Shown piece after piece: positions 1-5,966 of a DNA stretch of 5,966 bases. The notes under the pieces were generated by a model. It was given only the letters and a program-made list of their open reading frames with translations. It was not told the origin of the DNA and did not search any database. Each line of letters opens with the position of its first letter. The first letter of the stretch is position 1. The stretch spans positions 1 through 5,966 of the forward strand of contig CAMLMI010000308.1 of assembly GCA_946480965.1 (NCBI GenBank). Reading direction: 5' to 3'. Both the position numbers and the translations under genes were made by a program. This DNA comes from an uncultured Verrucomicrobiales bacterium (lineage in GTDB: Bacteria; Verrucomicrobiota; Verrucomicrobiae; Limisphaerales; CANJSG01).

Positions 1-14
1 ACACGGACGTTTCT
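1..14 (+). promoter_or_regulatory. csrA ribosome binding site overlapping a CsrA-type GGA site
   Basis: The bases just before the csrA start contain GGA at 5-7, seven bases from the ATG, which is the only plausible Shine-Dalgarno element. The first ten bases, ACACGGACGT, agree at 8 of 10 positions with the known CsrA/RsmA RNA target consensus (ACARGGAUGU). An overlap of this kind would let CsrA block its own translation, as known for CsrA in other bacteria. The window begins here, so the rest of the leader, any promoter and any upstream gene cannot be seen. Confidence 0.4.
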
Positions 15-272
15 ATGCTCATCCTCTCCCGAAAGACCAACGAGTGCATCGTGATCGACGGGCGCATCACCGTGAAGGTGGTCCGCGTCGAGGGAGACAT
101 CGTCAAGCTCGGCATCGAGGCGCCCCTCGACGTGCCGGTGCACCGACAAGAAGTTTACGAGGAGATCCAACGCAGCAACAAGGAAGCCCTCACCCAGGGC
201 CGCCCCAAGCTGCCGAAAGTCCCCCGTATCAACCCCGCGTCACCGAAGAAGGAGACGCCCACAAAGGAATAA
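15..272 (+). CDS. csrA: CsrA/RsmA family carbon storage regulator (translational regulator)
   Basis: This encodes an 85-residue CsrA, a small dimeric RNA-binding protein that binds GGA motifs in mRNA leaders and usually blocks ribosome access. The family signature is clear. The start MLILSRKTNE matches the canonical first beta strand, with Leu4 and Arg6 present. The middle (VKVVRVEGDIVKLGIEAP) matches the central strands. VHRQEVYEEI carries Arg44, the residue known to contact RNA. Classical CsrA is about 61 residues; this one adds a Lys/Pro-rich tail (about residues 59-85), a common but variable extension. The start is fixed by the conserved first residues. The gene lies 21 bases before flagellin with no terminator between them, so the two are probably co-transcribed. 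CsrA next to flagellin recalls the fliW-csrA-hag arrangement of Firmicutes and spirochaetes. A fliW gene, if present, would lie outside the left edge. Confidence 0.96.
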   Translation: MLILSRKTNECIVIDGRITVKVVRVEGDIVKLGIEAPLDVPVHRQEVYEEIQRSNKEALTQGRPKLPKVPRINPASPKKETPTKE

Positions 273-293
273 AACCCAACACAGGAAGTAGCT
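249..293 (+). promoter_or_regulatory. Flagellin leader: Shine-Dalgarno plus clustered CsrA-type GGA motifs
   Basis: The flagellin start is preceded by AGGAAG at 283-288, a good Shine-Dalgarno sequence five bases from the ATG at 294. GGA occurs three times, at 251-253, 266-268 and 284-286; the last lies inside the Shine-Dalgarno, with the CsrA-like core AGGAAGT. The last two GGAs are 18 bases apart, a spacing well suited to the two RNA-binding faces of a CsrA dimer. The layout resembles the two-site hag leader of Bacillus subtilis. No sigma-28-like promoter was seen here, so transcription probably comes through csrA. Function is inferred; GGA in a Shine-Dalgarno can arise by chance. Confidence 0.45.
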
Positions 294-1100
294 ATGGTCA
301 TCAACACCAACACGCAGGCCCAGACGGCTGCATCGAACCTGCAAAGCAGCCAGTCGATGCTCTCCAAGTCGCTCTCCCGCCTCAGCTCCGGCTCCAAGAT
401 CGTCAACCCCGCCGACGACGCCGCCGGCCTCGCCGTGGCCTCGCGCCTCGACGCCCAGGTTTCGCGATTGGACGCCGCCAAATCCAACGTCGGCAACGCC
501 ATCTCCTTCACGCAGGTCCAGGACGGATTCATGAAGAAGATCGCCAAGGCGTTCGACCGCATGAGCGAACTCGCCATCCTCGCGCAGGACGTCACCAAGT
601 CCGACGACGACCGCGCCCTGTATGACGCCGAGTTCCAGCAGCTCGTCGAATACGTCAACAACACGGCGAGCAAAGATTTCAACGGTGTCAGCCTGTTCTC
701 CACGACGCCGCTCAACGTCACCGTCGATTCCGAAGGCGGCACGTTCACCATGAGCGGCATCAACATGGCGGCCACCAGCTACACGGCGGTCTCCTCCCAG
801 TTGATCACCACGACCAACGCCGCCGCCACCGCGCTGGCCACGGTCAAGTCCGCCATCAACCAGCTGGCCACCGACCGCGCGAGCATCGGCGCCTACCAGT
901 CCCGGTTGAACTACACCTCCGAACAGCTCGTTGTGACGAAGGAAAACCTCACGGCCGCCAGCTCCCGCATCAAGGACGTGGACGTGGCCGAAGAAAGCAC
1001 GCAATACGCGCGCTACAACATCCTGGTCCAATCCGGCACGGCGATGCTGGCGCAGGCGAACCAGCTCCCGCAGGGCGTGCTGCGGCTCCTGCAGCAGTAA
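294..1100 (+). CDS. Flagellin, short form (flagellar filament subunit)
   Basis: This encodes a 268-residue flagellin, the exported protein that polymerises into the flagellar filament. The N-terminal D0/D1 region (about 1-135) has the hallmark RLSSGSKIVNPADDAAGLAVA (residues 29-48 and beyond), followed by the usual long helices. The C-terminal D1/D0 region (about 176-268) ends in AMLAQANQLPQGVLRLLQQ, the classic flagellin tail. As expected for a type III export substrate, there is no cleavable signal peptide. Only a short segment of about 40 residues (136-175) separates the conserved ends, so the surface domains D2/D3 of larger flagellins are essentially absent. That segment is rich in Ser and Thr (16 of 39 residues from 136 to 174) and is the likely exposed part and a possible O-glycosylation region. 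Two or more flagellin copies are common in such genomes; only one is visible here. A strong terminator follows. Confidence 0.96.
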   Translation: MVINTNTQAQTAASNLQSSQSMLSKSLSRLSSGSKIVNPADDAAGLAVASRLDAQVSRLDAAKSNVGNAISFTQVQDGFMKKIAKAFDRMSELAILAQDVTKSDDDRALYDAEFQQLVEYVNNTASKDFNGVSLFSTTPLNVTVDSEGGTFTMSGINMAATSYTAVSSQLITTTNAAATALATVKSAINQLATDRASIGAYQSRLNYTSEQLVVTKENLTAASSRIKDVDVAEESTQYARYNILVQSGTAMLAQANQLPQGVLRLLQQ

Positions 1101-1135
1101 AAGCCACTTATTCCTTTGGTTGGTTGGGGTTAGCT

Positions 1136-1180
1136 GGGCGGCGATCAGGGTAATGGGATCGCCGCCCTTTTCTTTCTTTT
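1136..1180 (+). terminator. Rho-independent terminator after flagellin
   Basis: A perfect 11-bp inverted repeat pairs GGGCGGCGATC (1136-1146) with GATCGCCGCCC (1157-1167) around a 10-base loop. It is followed at once by the T-rich run TTTTCTTTCTTTT (1168-1180). It sits 36 bases after the flagellin stop and should end the csrA-flagellin transcript. On the other strand the stem is not followed by a T-run, so it is not a good terminator for the convergent minus-strand gene, although the stem alone might slow transcription from that side. Confidence 0.92.
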
Positions 1181-1213
1181 GGTAGGTCGAGGAGAGGGAT
1201 GTGAAATACAGGA

Positions 1214-2059
1214 TTACCGTTCCAGCCTATATCCTCTGACCGACAATTGAACGTTTCCTGTTGTGCTGGAAGCTGTTGCTAGCCATTGGCAATTCTTCGC
1301 AGCGCCACGACTGAATGGTAAGTAACCTATGATCGTAGACTGAGTGACTCCGTTTTCGTAGATCGGATCTCCTCCCGTGGCTTTGAGGCCAACTTGGGTG
1401 AACGTCCAAGCTCCCCACATGGAAAGGCCTGCACGAATTTCATACGTGTTGGCGGGAACGTAGGGGGATAGATTCGTCGTGTTCCAGACAGCTGTCGTCG
1501 AAGGGCTTCCAGGACTGAAAAAGATGGTTTCGCTCCAAACGTAGGTCTCGTCATCGGAACAGTAGAACAGTTGGATCTTTCCATCGGGTTTGACCCATAC
1601 CGCGCCAATGCAGCGGTCTTGGCCGGAATACCATCCCATGAAGTCGTTGCTCCAATTGGGCGCATTGGTGGAATTGGTGATCGCGATGAAAGGAAGGGAG
1701 GAGTTCGCCCGATCAATGTAGATGTAGTGGTAGATGCCTGCGGTCGTCGTTGTCAGGCCCGTAAGAGTGTAGCCATTGGTCACAACGACGTCGTCCGATG
1801 GGATCTCCCAATACGAACCCAGTATGTCTCCGTAGCCGACCCCGATTTTGATCGCCGTGTCGGAAACGCGCTCAAGTCTGGCTCCCTTGATCAGACCGGC
1901 CGGGGTGCGATTGAATTGAAAGGCTGATGCGGTTGTTTGGCCAACGAGCAAGCCCATCAAGAGCAACACAAGATGCTTCCAGAGGCATGGCGGATGAGTT
2001 TTGGATGAGGCCTTAATCTGGCTGCAGCTCACGAAATGTGGTTCTGGATTCTGGATCAT
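1214..2059 (-). CDS. Hypothetical secreted protein with N-terminal signal peptide
   Basis: I do not recognise the family. The frame encodes 281 residues. A hydrophobic stretch at residues 30-40 (LVLLLMGLLVG) follows Lys28 and precedes an A-S-A site, so Sec-type cleavage after Ala46 is likely. The stretch before the hydrophobic core is unusually long (about 28 residues) and there is no Shine-Dalgarno before the ATG at 2059, so the true start may lie further in. The mature part (about 235 residues) is rich in Thr, Ser, Tyr, Trp and Gly and has no further membrane segment. It reads like a beta-rich extracellular protein. The middle (about 105-170), with IYHYIYIDRANSSLPFIAI and then RCIGAVWVKPDGKIQLFYC, loosely resembles a pattern found in phage tail-fibre and appendage proteins; this is a weak impression. 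Base composition is about 52% GC in a hand-counted line, against over 70% in a flagellin line, which suggests foreign origin. It is convergent with flagellin and divergent from the genes to its right. Confidence 0.72.
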   Translation of the reverse strand: MIQNPEPHFVSCSQIKASSKTHPPCLWKHLVLLLMGLLVGQTTASAFQFNRTPAGLIKGARLERVSDTAIKIGVGYGDILGSYWEIPSDDVVVTNGYTLTGLTTTTAGIYHYIYIDRANSSLPFIAITNSTNAPNWSNDFMGWYSGQDRCIGAVWVKPDGKIQLFYCSDDETYVWSETIFFSPGSPSTTAVWNTTNLSPYVPANTYEIRAGLSMWGAWTFTQVGLKATGGDPIYENGVTQSTIIGYLPFSRGAAKNCQWLATASSTTGNVQLSVRGYRLER

Positions 2060-2342
2060 AGGTGTTTGGTGACGAATTGGTTTCGCGTCTCTCCCTTCTG
2101 GTGCGAGACGGACAGCCGAAAGCGGTTCTCATGCCGAAAACGATTCCGCAGAAGCGGCACAACTTTCCTAGGTCGGGGCATTTGCTGGGCGAAAAACCGG
2201 GCAAAATTCGCCTAGATACCCGTTTTCTGGCCGAAAATGCCGGGTGGTATGGGATTCGCTAAGTCAACCGTGCCCAGCCTGCCGTTGAAGCACTTCGGGG
2301 ATGGAATCCGAAGGGCTGGTGCCAACAAACGCACGGAAGCCT
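2060..2342. other. Divergent intergenic spacer, no convincing gene
   Basis: This spacer separates the minus-strand secreted protein gene from the methyltransferase and should contain promoters for both. I could not pick out a convincing -35/-10 pair or a sigma-54 site. It contains several GCCGAAA-like repeats (near 2114, 2133 and 2230) and an imperfect inverted repeat at 2197-2244. Short open frames on both strands here show no family signature. If the methyltransferase starts at the earlier ATG (2301), the spacer ends at 2300. Confidence 0.5.
2197..2244. repeat. Imperfect inverted repeat in the divergent spacer
   Basis: CCGGGCAAAATTCGCC (2197-2212) and GGCCGAAAATGCCGGG (2229-2244) can pair at roughly 11 of 16 positions across a 16-base loop. 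The mismatches cluster in the A-rich centre. There is no T-run after it, so it is not a terminator. It could be an operator-like dyad or chance. Confidence 0.25.
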
Positions 2343-2963
2343 ATGAGCCAGCCCGCACCAGAAGCCACCGAGTTCACGGACAAGGGATATTGGACGCCCC
2401 AGACCGTCATGCTCCAACAGGTCCGCGACGCCGTCCTCTCGATCCGTGGGTTCGAGGCAGCTTCTGGACTAAGCATCGATGAGAACCCCACTCTCGATCA
2501 GATCCTCTGCCGCCGTTGGCCGGGCCTAAAAATTGAGCGTGCCGTCTATCCCGCGCTTGATTGCCAGCGCCTCTCTTCGATCCCCGACAACGCCTTCGAC
2601 GTCGTCTATTCCCATCAAGTGCTCGAGCACGTTCCGAAACCGTGGCTTGCTGGTGGGGAACTCGTCCGCGTTCTGAAGTCCGGCGGCATTGGCATCCATA
2701 CCACATGCGCCTACAACCCGCGTCACGGTCCGCCAGCTTTCAACGACTACTACCGCTTTCTCCCGGACGGCCTCGCTGAACTCTTCGAAGGAGTCCAAGT
2801 GCTCGTGAAGGCGGGCTGGGGCAATCGGGAGGCCATTCTCTACAACCTCGCGATCAATGACGGCCACGGGCCCCTCGGCGGCCGTCGTTTCCACCCGACC
2901 GTTGGCCAGCGCAACGAACACGATCACCCCTGGGTCACATGGATCATCTTCCGAAAACTCTGA
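2343..2963 (+). CDS. SAM-dependent methyltransferase, class I (Methyltransf_11-like)
   Basis: This encodes a 206-residue enzyme expected to transfer a methyl group from S-adenosylmethionine to a small molecule or sugar in the cytoplasm; the substrate cannot be told. FDVVYSHQVLEHVPKPW (residues 85-101) is the typical post-motif II segment of Methyltransf_11 proteins. It is followed by GELVRVLKSGGIGIHTT (about 105-120), the usual strand after the LxPGG turn. The glycine-rich SAM-binding motif I (normally E/D-x-G-x-G) is not evident; GLSIDENPT (42-50) sits where it should be, with only an acidic residue preserved. It is short for the class and could be a divergent or partly degenerate family member. 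The start at 2343 has GGAAG just upstream; an in-frame ATG at 2301 would add 14 residues but has no spaced Shine-Dalgarno. The stop lies 17 bases before the multidomain gene, so the two probably form one operon and pathway. Confidence 0.85.
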   Translation: MSQPAPEATEFTDKGYWTPQTVMLQQVRDAVLSIRGFEAASGLSIDENPTLDQILCRRWPGLKIERAVYPALDCQRLSSIPDNAFDVVYSHQVLEHVPKPWLAGGELVRVLKSGGIGIHTTCAYNPRHGPPAFNDYYRFLPDGLAELFEGVQVLVKAGWGNREAILYNLAINDGHGPLGGRRFHPTVGQRNEHDHPWVTWIIFRKL

Positions 2964-2980
2964 TTTCCCAACTACGCCCC

Positions 2981-5966
2981 ATGCAGACCAAAGCCTCAAA
3001 TCATCCGGCTCTCCGAGTGCGGAATTTTGTTGTTTCCGGCACCAACTACTGGAACCCGGGCGACGACTTCGTGCGCGACGGTGTCATCTACGTCCTGCAT
3101 GCGCTCTTTCCCGGCGAGCAGCTCAATTTCCACTTCTACAACTTCAACGAGGACCAGTTCCCCAAGTCCAAGTTCAAGGGCATCGGCAACGAGGTTTCCG
3201 CAGGCGACCTCGAACTGTGCCGCGACTTCATCGACGGTGTGATCGTCGCGGGTCTTTCCGCGGGCCATGAGATCAAGGACCTCTACCGCTGGGTCATCGC
3301 GAACGGGTTGGAAGACCGGGTCTATCTCATCGGAGCGGGCTACGAGAACCCCTACTGCGCCGAGAACATGGTGCACGAGCCGGAGGCGACCATTTTCCGC
3401 AAAGCGCGGATCATCACGGGTCGCACCGCTAAGCATCCGGCGTTCATGGACCAAACCGGAACCCCCTACGTGCATCTGAACTGCCCTGCGCTCCTGAGCG
3501 TGAAGCAGGTCAAGGCTGTGCCTGCCGGCAAGAAGATCGAGCGAATCGGGTTTTCGATCCAGTTGCCCCACGAATCAGGAATCACCAACCAATCGACCGG
3601 AGCGGCGGTTTCCAAGCTCGCCATCGAAGTGCTGTTCGCGTTGGCCAGAACCCATGCGGTTGAACTCGTGGCCCACCACAAGACCGAATACTTTTACTTT
3701 CTCCACCTGCTGAAGGACACGGGCATCCCCGTCATCTACTCTTCCTTCTACCAGGATCTGCATGAGGTGTATCCGCGCTATGATCTGGTGGTGACGACGC
3801 GGCTCCATTCCAGCCTTTTCGCCAACGGACACGGCATTCCGGGAATCATCATCAACGACACCGACCGTCACACCCACACGCTTGAGGGCTTTTCACACTC
3901 GGTCTGGGTGAACACTCGCCAGGCCTTCGACCGGGAATTCGCGCGCGCGTGCCGGCTTGATTTGTCGGCCGTTGCCGCCGAGATGGCCCGGTTCAAGGGG
4001 GCGTTGACCGCTCGTTATGTAGAGACGCTGAAACCGGTGTTCGCCGGCCTTGAGGTGCTGGTCGCCGGACATGTCTCGGGCGACGACTTGGCTGCCCGGC
4101 TTCGTGGGGCGTTGGGAGACGTTTCGGTCAAGCAACGCGTGTTGGATGTCATGTCGGGTCTGACCGCCGATTACTGGCTGGAGAACAACAAGGAAGACTA
4201 CCGGAAGGCGATCGCGGCCGGAGCGGGTTGGTTTGACACCCCCACGTTCCTGAATTGGTTTGCGTCCGAGTTGAAGCCGGCCAACTACCTCGAGATCGGT
4301 GTTCGCCGGGGCCGTTCGATGTCGCAGGTGCTAACCTGTTCGCCAGAGACCAACGCCTACGGGTTCGACATGTGGATCCAGGACTACGGCTGCCTCCCGG
4401 AGAAAGGCATCGTTACCTCCAATCCGGGACCGCAATTCGTGGCCGATGAGCTGCGGCGGCTCGGTGTTTCCAAGGTTCCAACCTTCATCGTTGGCAGTTC
4501 GCACGAGACGCTGCGGCCGTTCTTCGCCGACATGAGGAATCCCCAACAGTTCGACCTCATGTTGGTGGATGGCGATCACTCCGACGACGGCGCCCGCAAG
4601 GACCTCGAAGTGGCCTTCGCCCACGTCGCGCCGGGGGGCGCCATCGTGTTCGACGACACCCGCAATACGGCGCATCCCGGTTTGCAGGGTGTGTGGGATT
4701 CGTTCAAGGCGGATCACCCCGACTTTCTTTTCATCGAGGACACGCATCGCACGGGCACGGCAATCGCCTTGCGGCCTCCGTTTGACCGGCTCGCCGGAGC
4801 CTTGGCGGGGCGCTCGCTGGTCCCCAAACTGGGTGAGACCGCCGCGACTTACCAATTCGATTCGGAGAAGAAGGAACAGGCGCTTGTCCGCAAATTGGTG
4901 AAACCCGGGATGGTGGTCTTCGATGTGGGGGCTCACATCGGGAAATACACCAAGCTGTTCAGCCTGCTGGTCGGAAATTCCGGCAAAGTAGTTTCCTTCG
5001 AGGCGACCCCGGCCACAGGGGCCAAACTGGCCGACCGGATCGCCAGGGAATCGCTCTCGAACGTCACCCTGAACCGCGTCGCGGTCAGCGATATGGACGG
5101 CACGGTAACGATTCATCAGTTCCCTGAAGAATACTCGTCTTGGAACGGGATCGGCCGCCCGTCGATGGAGGATCCCCGCGATCCCTCCAAGATCGTTCCG
5201 TTTATGGGTGCGTCCGAGGTTCCAAGCATCTCCCTCGATTCCTACTGCCGACGGAACGGGATTGATCGGATCGACTACCTCAAACTCGACGTCGAGGGCG
5301 CCGAGATCTTCGCACTGCGAGGCGCCGAGGATCTGTTCACACGGCAGGCCGTCGGCTGCATCCAGTTCGAGATTTCCCGGAAGATGCTCGAGGGGCTCGG
5401 CACCCGGGCCCGCCAGGCGTTCGAGTTCCTTTCCCGCCACGGATATGAGTGCCATGTGATCGGAGAGAAGGGCGAGATCGGACTCGTAGCGACCGACTCG
5501 GATTCGTTCTACGACAACTACGTCGCCTTCCCTGTCAAAGTTGCCCAGCCCGCCGCGAGCGAAGCACCGATCCTGTCGGTCCACTTCTTCACCATCGTTC
5601 TCAACGGTCAGCCGTTCATCCGGCACCACATCGAGCAGTTCAACAACCTGCCGTTCCAGTGGCACTGGCACATCGTCGAGGGCGTCGCTGAGCTGAACCA
5701 CGACACCGCCTGGTCCAGGCAGCACGGCGGACGCATCCCGGCCGATCAACACCGCAACGGCCTGAGCATCGACGGCACGACGGAGTATCTGGACGAGCTG
5801 AAAAAGCAGTTCCCCGAAAACATCACCCTCCATCGTCCGCCGTCCGGACGCTTCTGGGATGGCAAACGCGAGATGGTGAATGCTCCCTTGGACGCAGTGC
5901 CGAATGACAGCCTGCTCTGGCAAGTGGATGTGGACGAGTTGTGGACGACCACGCAGATCATCCGAG
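2981..5966 (+). CDS. Multidomain surface-glycan enzyme: pyruvyl transferase-like, two methyltransferases, glycosyltransferase-like (3' end outside window)
   Basis: One frame runs without a stop from the ATG at 2981 to the right edge: at least 995 residues. Module 1 (about 15-340) is polysaccharide pyruvyl transferase-like, with GTNYWNPGDD (20-29) and TTRLHSSLFANGHGIPGIII, where Arg274 and His276 are the family's conserved pair. It would add pyruvate ketals to sugars, or it may be a related transferase. Module 2 (395-600) is a Methyltransf_24-type SAM enzyme with LEIGVRRGRS (437-446), LVDGDHS (528-534) and FDD (557-559). Module 3 (625-850) is an FkbM-family methyltransferase, usually an O-methyltransferase, with FDVGAHIGKYT (D648-G654), SFEA (E674), SLDSY (751-755) and KLDVEGAE (768-775). 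Module 4 (864 onward) starts ILSVHFFTIVLNGQPFI and reaches QVDVDELWT (Asp983, Asp985, Glu986), like the DxD metal site of GT-A glycosyltransferases; it is cut off. No signal peptide or membrane segment is seen, so it is probably cytosolic. There is no clear Shine-Dalgarno. An in-frame ATG at 2939 would add 14 residues and overlap the preceding gene by 25 bases. Confidence 0.9.
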   Translation, partial: MQTKASNHPALRVRNFVVSGTNYWNPGDDFVRDGVIYVLHALFPGEQLNFHFYNFNEDQFPKSKFKGIGNEVSAGDLELCRDFIDGVIVAGLSAGHEIKDLYRWVIANGLEDRVYLIGAGYENPYCAENMVHEPEATIFRKARIITGRTAKHPAFMDQTGTPYVHLNCPALLSVKQVKAVPAGKKIERIGFSIQLPHESGITNQSTGAAVSKLAIEVLFALARTHAVELVAHHKTEYFYFLHLLKDTGIPVIYSSFYQDLHEVYPRYDLVVTTRLHSSLFANGHGIPGIIINDTDRHTHTLEGFSHSVWVNTRQAFDREFARACRLDLSAVAAEMARFKGALTARYVETLKPVFAGLEVLVAGHVSGDDLAARLRGALGDVSVKQRVLDVMSGLTADYWLENNKEDYRKAIAAGAGWFDTPTFLNWFASELKPANYLEIGVRRGRSMSQVLTCSPETNAYGFDMWIQDYGCLPEKGIVTSNPGPQFVADELRRLGVSKVPTFIVGSSHETLRPFFADMRNPQQFDLMLVDGDHSDDGARKDLEVAFAHVAPGGAIVFDDTRNTAHPGLQGVWDSFKADHPDFLFIEDTHRTGTAIALRPPFDRLAGALAGRSLVPKLGETAATYQFDSEKKEQALVRKLVKPGMVVFDVGAHIGKYTKLFSLLVGNSGKVVSFEATPATGAKLADRIARESLSNVTLNRVAVSDMDGTVTIHQFPEEYSSWNGIGRPSMEDPRDPSKIVPFMGASEVPSISLDSYCRRNGIDRIDYLKLDVEGAEIFALRGAEDLFTRQAVGCIQFEISRKMLEGLGTRARQAFEFLSRHGYECHVIGEKGEIGLVATDSDSFYDNYVAFPVKVAQPAASEAPILSVHFFTIVLNGQPFIRHHIEQFNNLPFQWHWHIVEGVAELNHDTAWSRQHGGRIPADQHRNGLSIDGTTEYLDELKKQFPENITLHRPPSGRFWDGKREMVNAPLDAVPNDSLLWQVDVDELWTTTQIIR

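Noticed and set aside
44..625. Plus-strand frame of 193 codons overlapping csrA and flagellin.
   Set aside because: Its Arg/Pro/His-rich translation is an out-of-frame reading of two certain genes.
240..1031. Minus-strand open frame of 263 codons.
   Set aside because: It is antisense to flagellin, with a Gly/Arg/Val-rich, low-complexity translation typical of a shadow frame.
2146..2157. Mini-hairpin CCGC-AGAA-GCGG in the spacer.
   Set aside because: A four-bp stem is expected often by chance and no T-run or partner element accompanies it.
2172..2190. Possible sigma-54-type promoter (GG...GC spacing around GGGGCATTTGCT).
   Set aside because: It lacks the TGGCAC and TTGC blocks at the required spacing, so the match is too weak to call.
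2013..2204. Small minus-strand frame with a CxxC-like pair (LCRFC) that hints at a zinc ribbon.
   Set aside because: Only one CxxC is present, the frame overlaps the start of the secreted-protein gene, and there is no ribosome binding site or family match. Likely chance.
2062..2262. Small plus-strand frame of 66 codons in the divergent spacer.
   Set aside because: No family signature, no Shine-Dalgarno, and composition consistent with non-coding DNA.
2293..2313. Six-bp hairpin CTTCGG/CCGAAG with the ATG at 2301 in its loop.
   Set aside because: The stem is short with a nine-base loop, and the start at 2301 is itself the less favoured one; it is probably chance.
4331..5923. Long minus-strand open frame of 530 codons.
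   Set aside because: It lies wholly opposite the multidomain gene, whose frame carries family motifs throughout. The antisense translation shows no recognisable domain, and long antisense frames are common opposite GC-rich genes.

Overview
The window looks like chromosomal DNA from a motile, flagellated, GC-rich bacterium. It carries a csrA-type translational regulator, a compact flagellin 21 bases downstream, and genes for sugar and carbohydrate modification. Several starts lack a clear Shine-Dalgarno sequence. That, together with the gene content, would suit a Verrucomicrobiota/Opitutales- or Planctomycetota-like lineage, but this is a guess from style and not from a marker gene.

Layout. 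Bases 15-1100 form a tight plus-strand pair, csrA then flagellin, closed by a strong intrinsic terminator (11-bp perfect stem plus T-run, 1136-1180). Bases 1214-2059 hold a minus-strand gene for an unrecognised protein with a signal peptide, in visibly AT-richer DNA than its neighbours. Bases 2060-2342 are a divergent non-coding spacer with one imperfect inverted repeat. From 2343 the plus strand carries a small SAM-dependent methyltransferase. Seventeen bases after its stop begins a very long reading frame that is still open at the right edge (2981-5966, at least 995 codons).

The long frame is the main discovery. Read continuously it encodes at least four enzyme-like modules in one polypeptide: a polysaccharide pyruvyl transferase-like domain (about residues 15-340), a class I methyltransferase of the Methyltransf_24 type (about 395-600), an FkbM-type methyltransferase (about 625-850), and the start of a glycosyltransferase-like domain with a DVDE acidic motif (864 onward, incomplete).

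How the parts may work together (inference). CsrA probably controls flagellin translation: the flagellin leader has three GGA motifs within 36 bases, one inside the Shine-Dalgarno sequence, and csrA's own leader matches the CsrA target consensus at 8 of 10 positions. The methyltransferase and the multidomain protein look like machinery that builds and decorates (methyl, pyruvyl) a glycan. Its position next to a flagellin with a Ser/Thr-rich central segment suggests flagellin or surface glycosylation, but a general surface polysaccharide is equally possible from this window alone.
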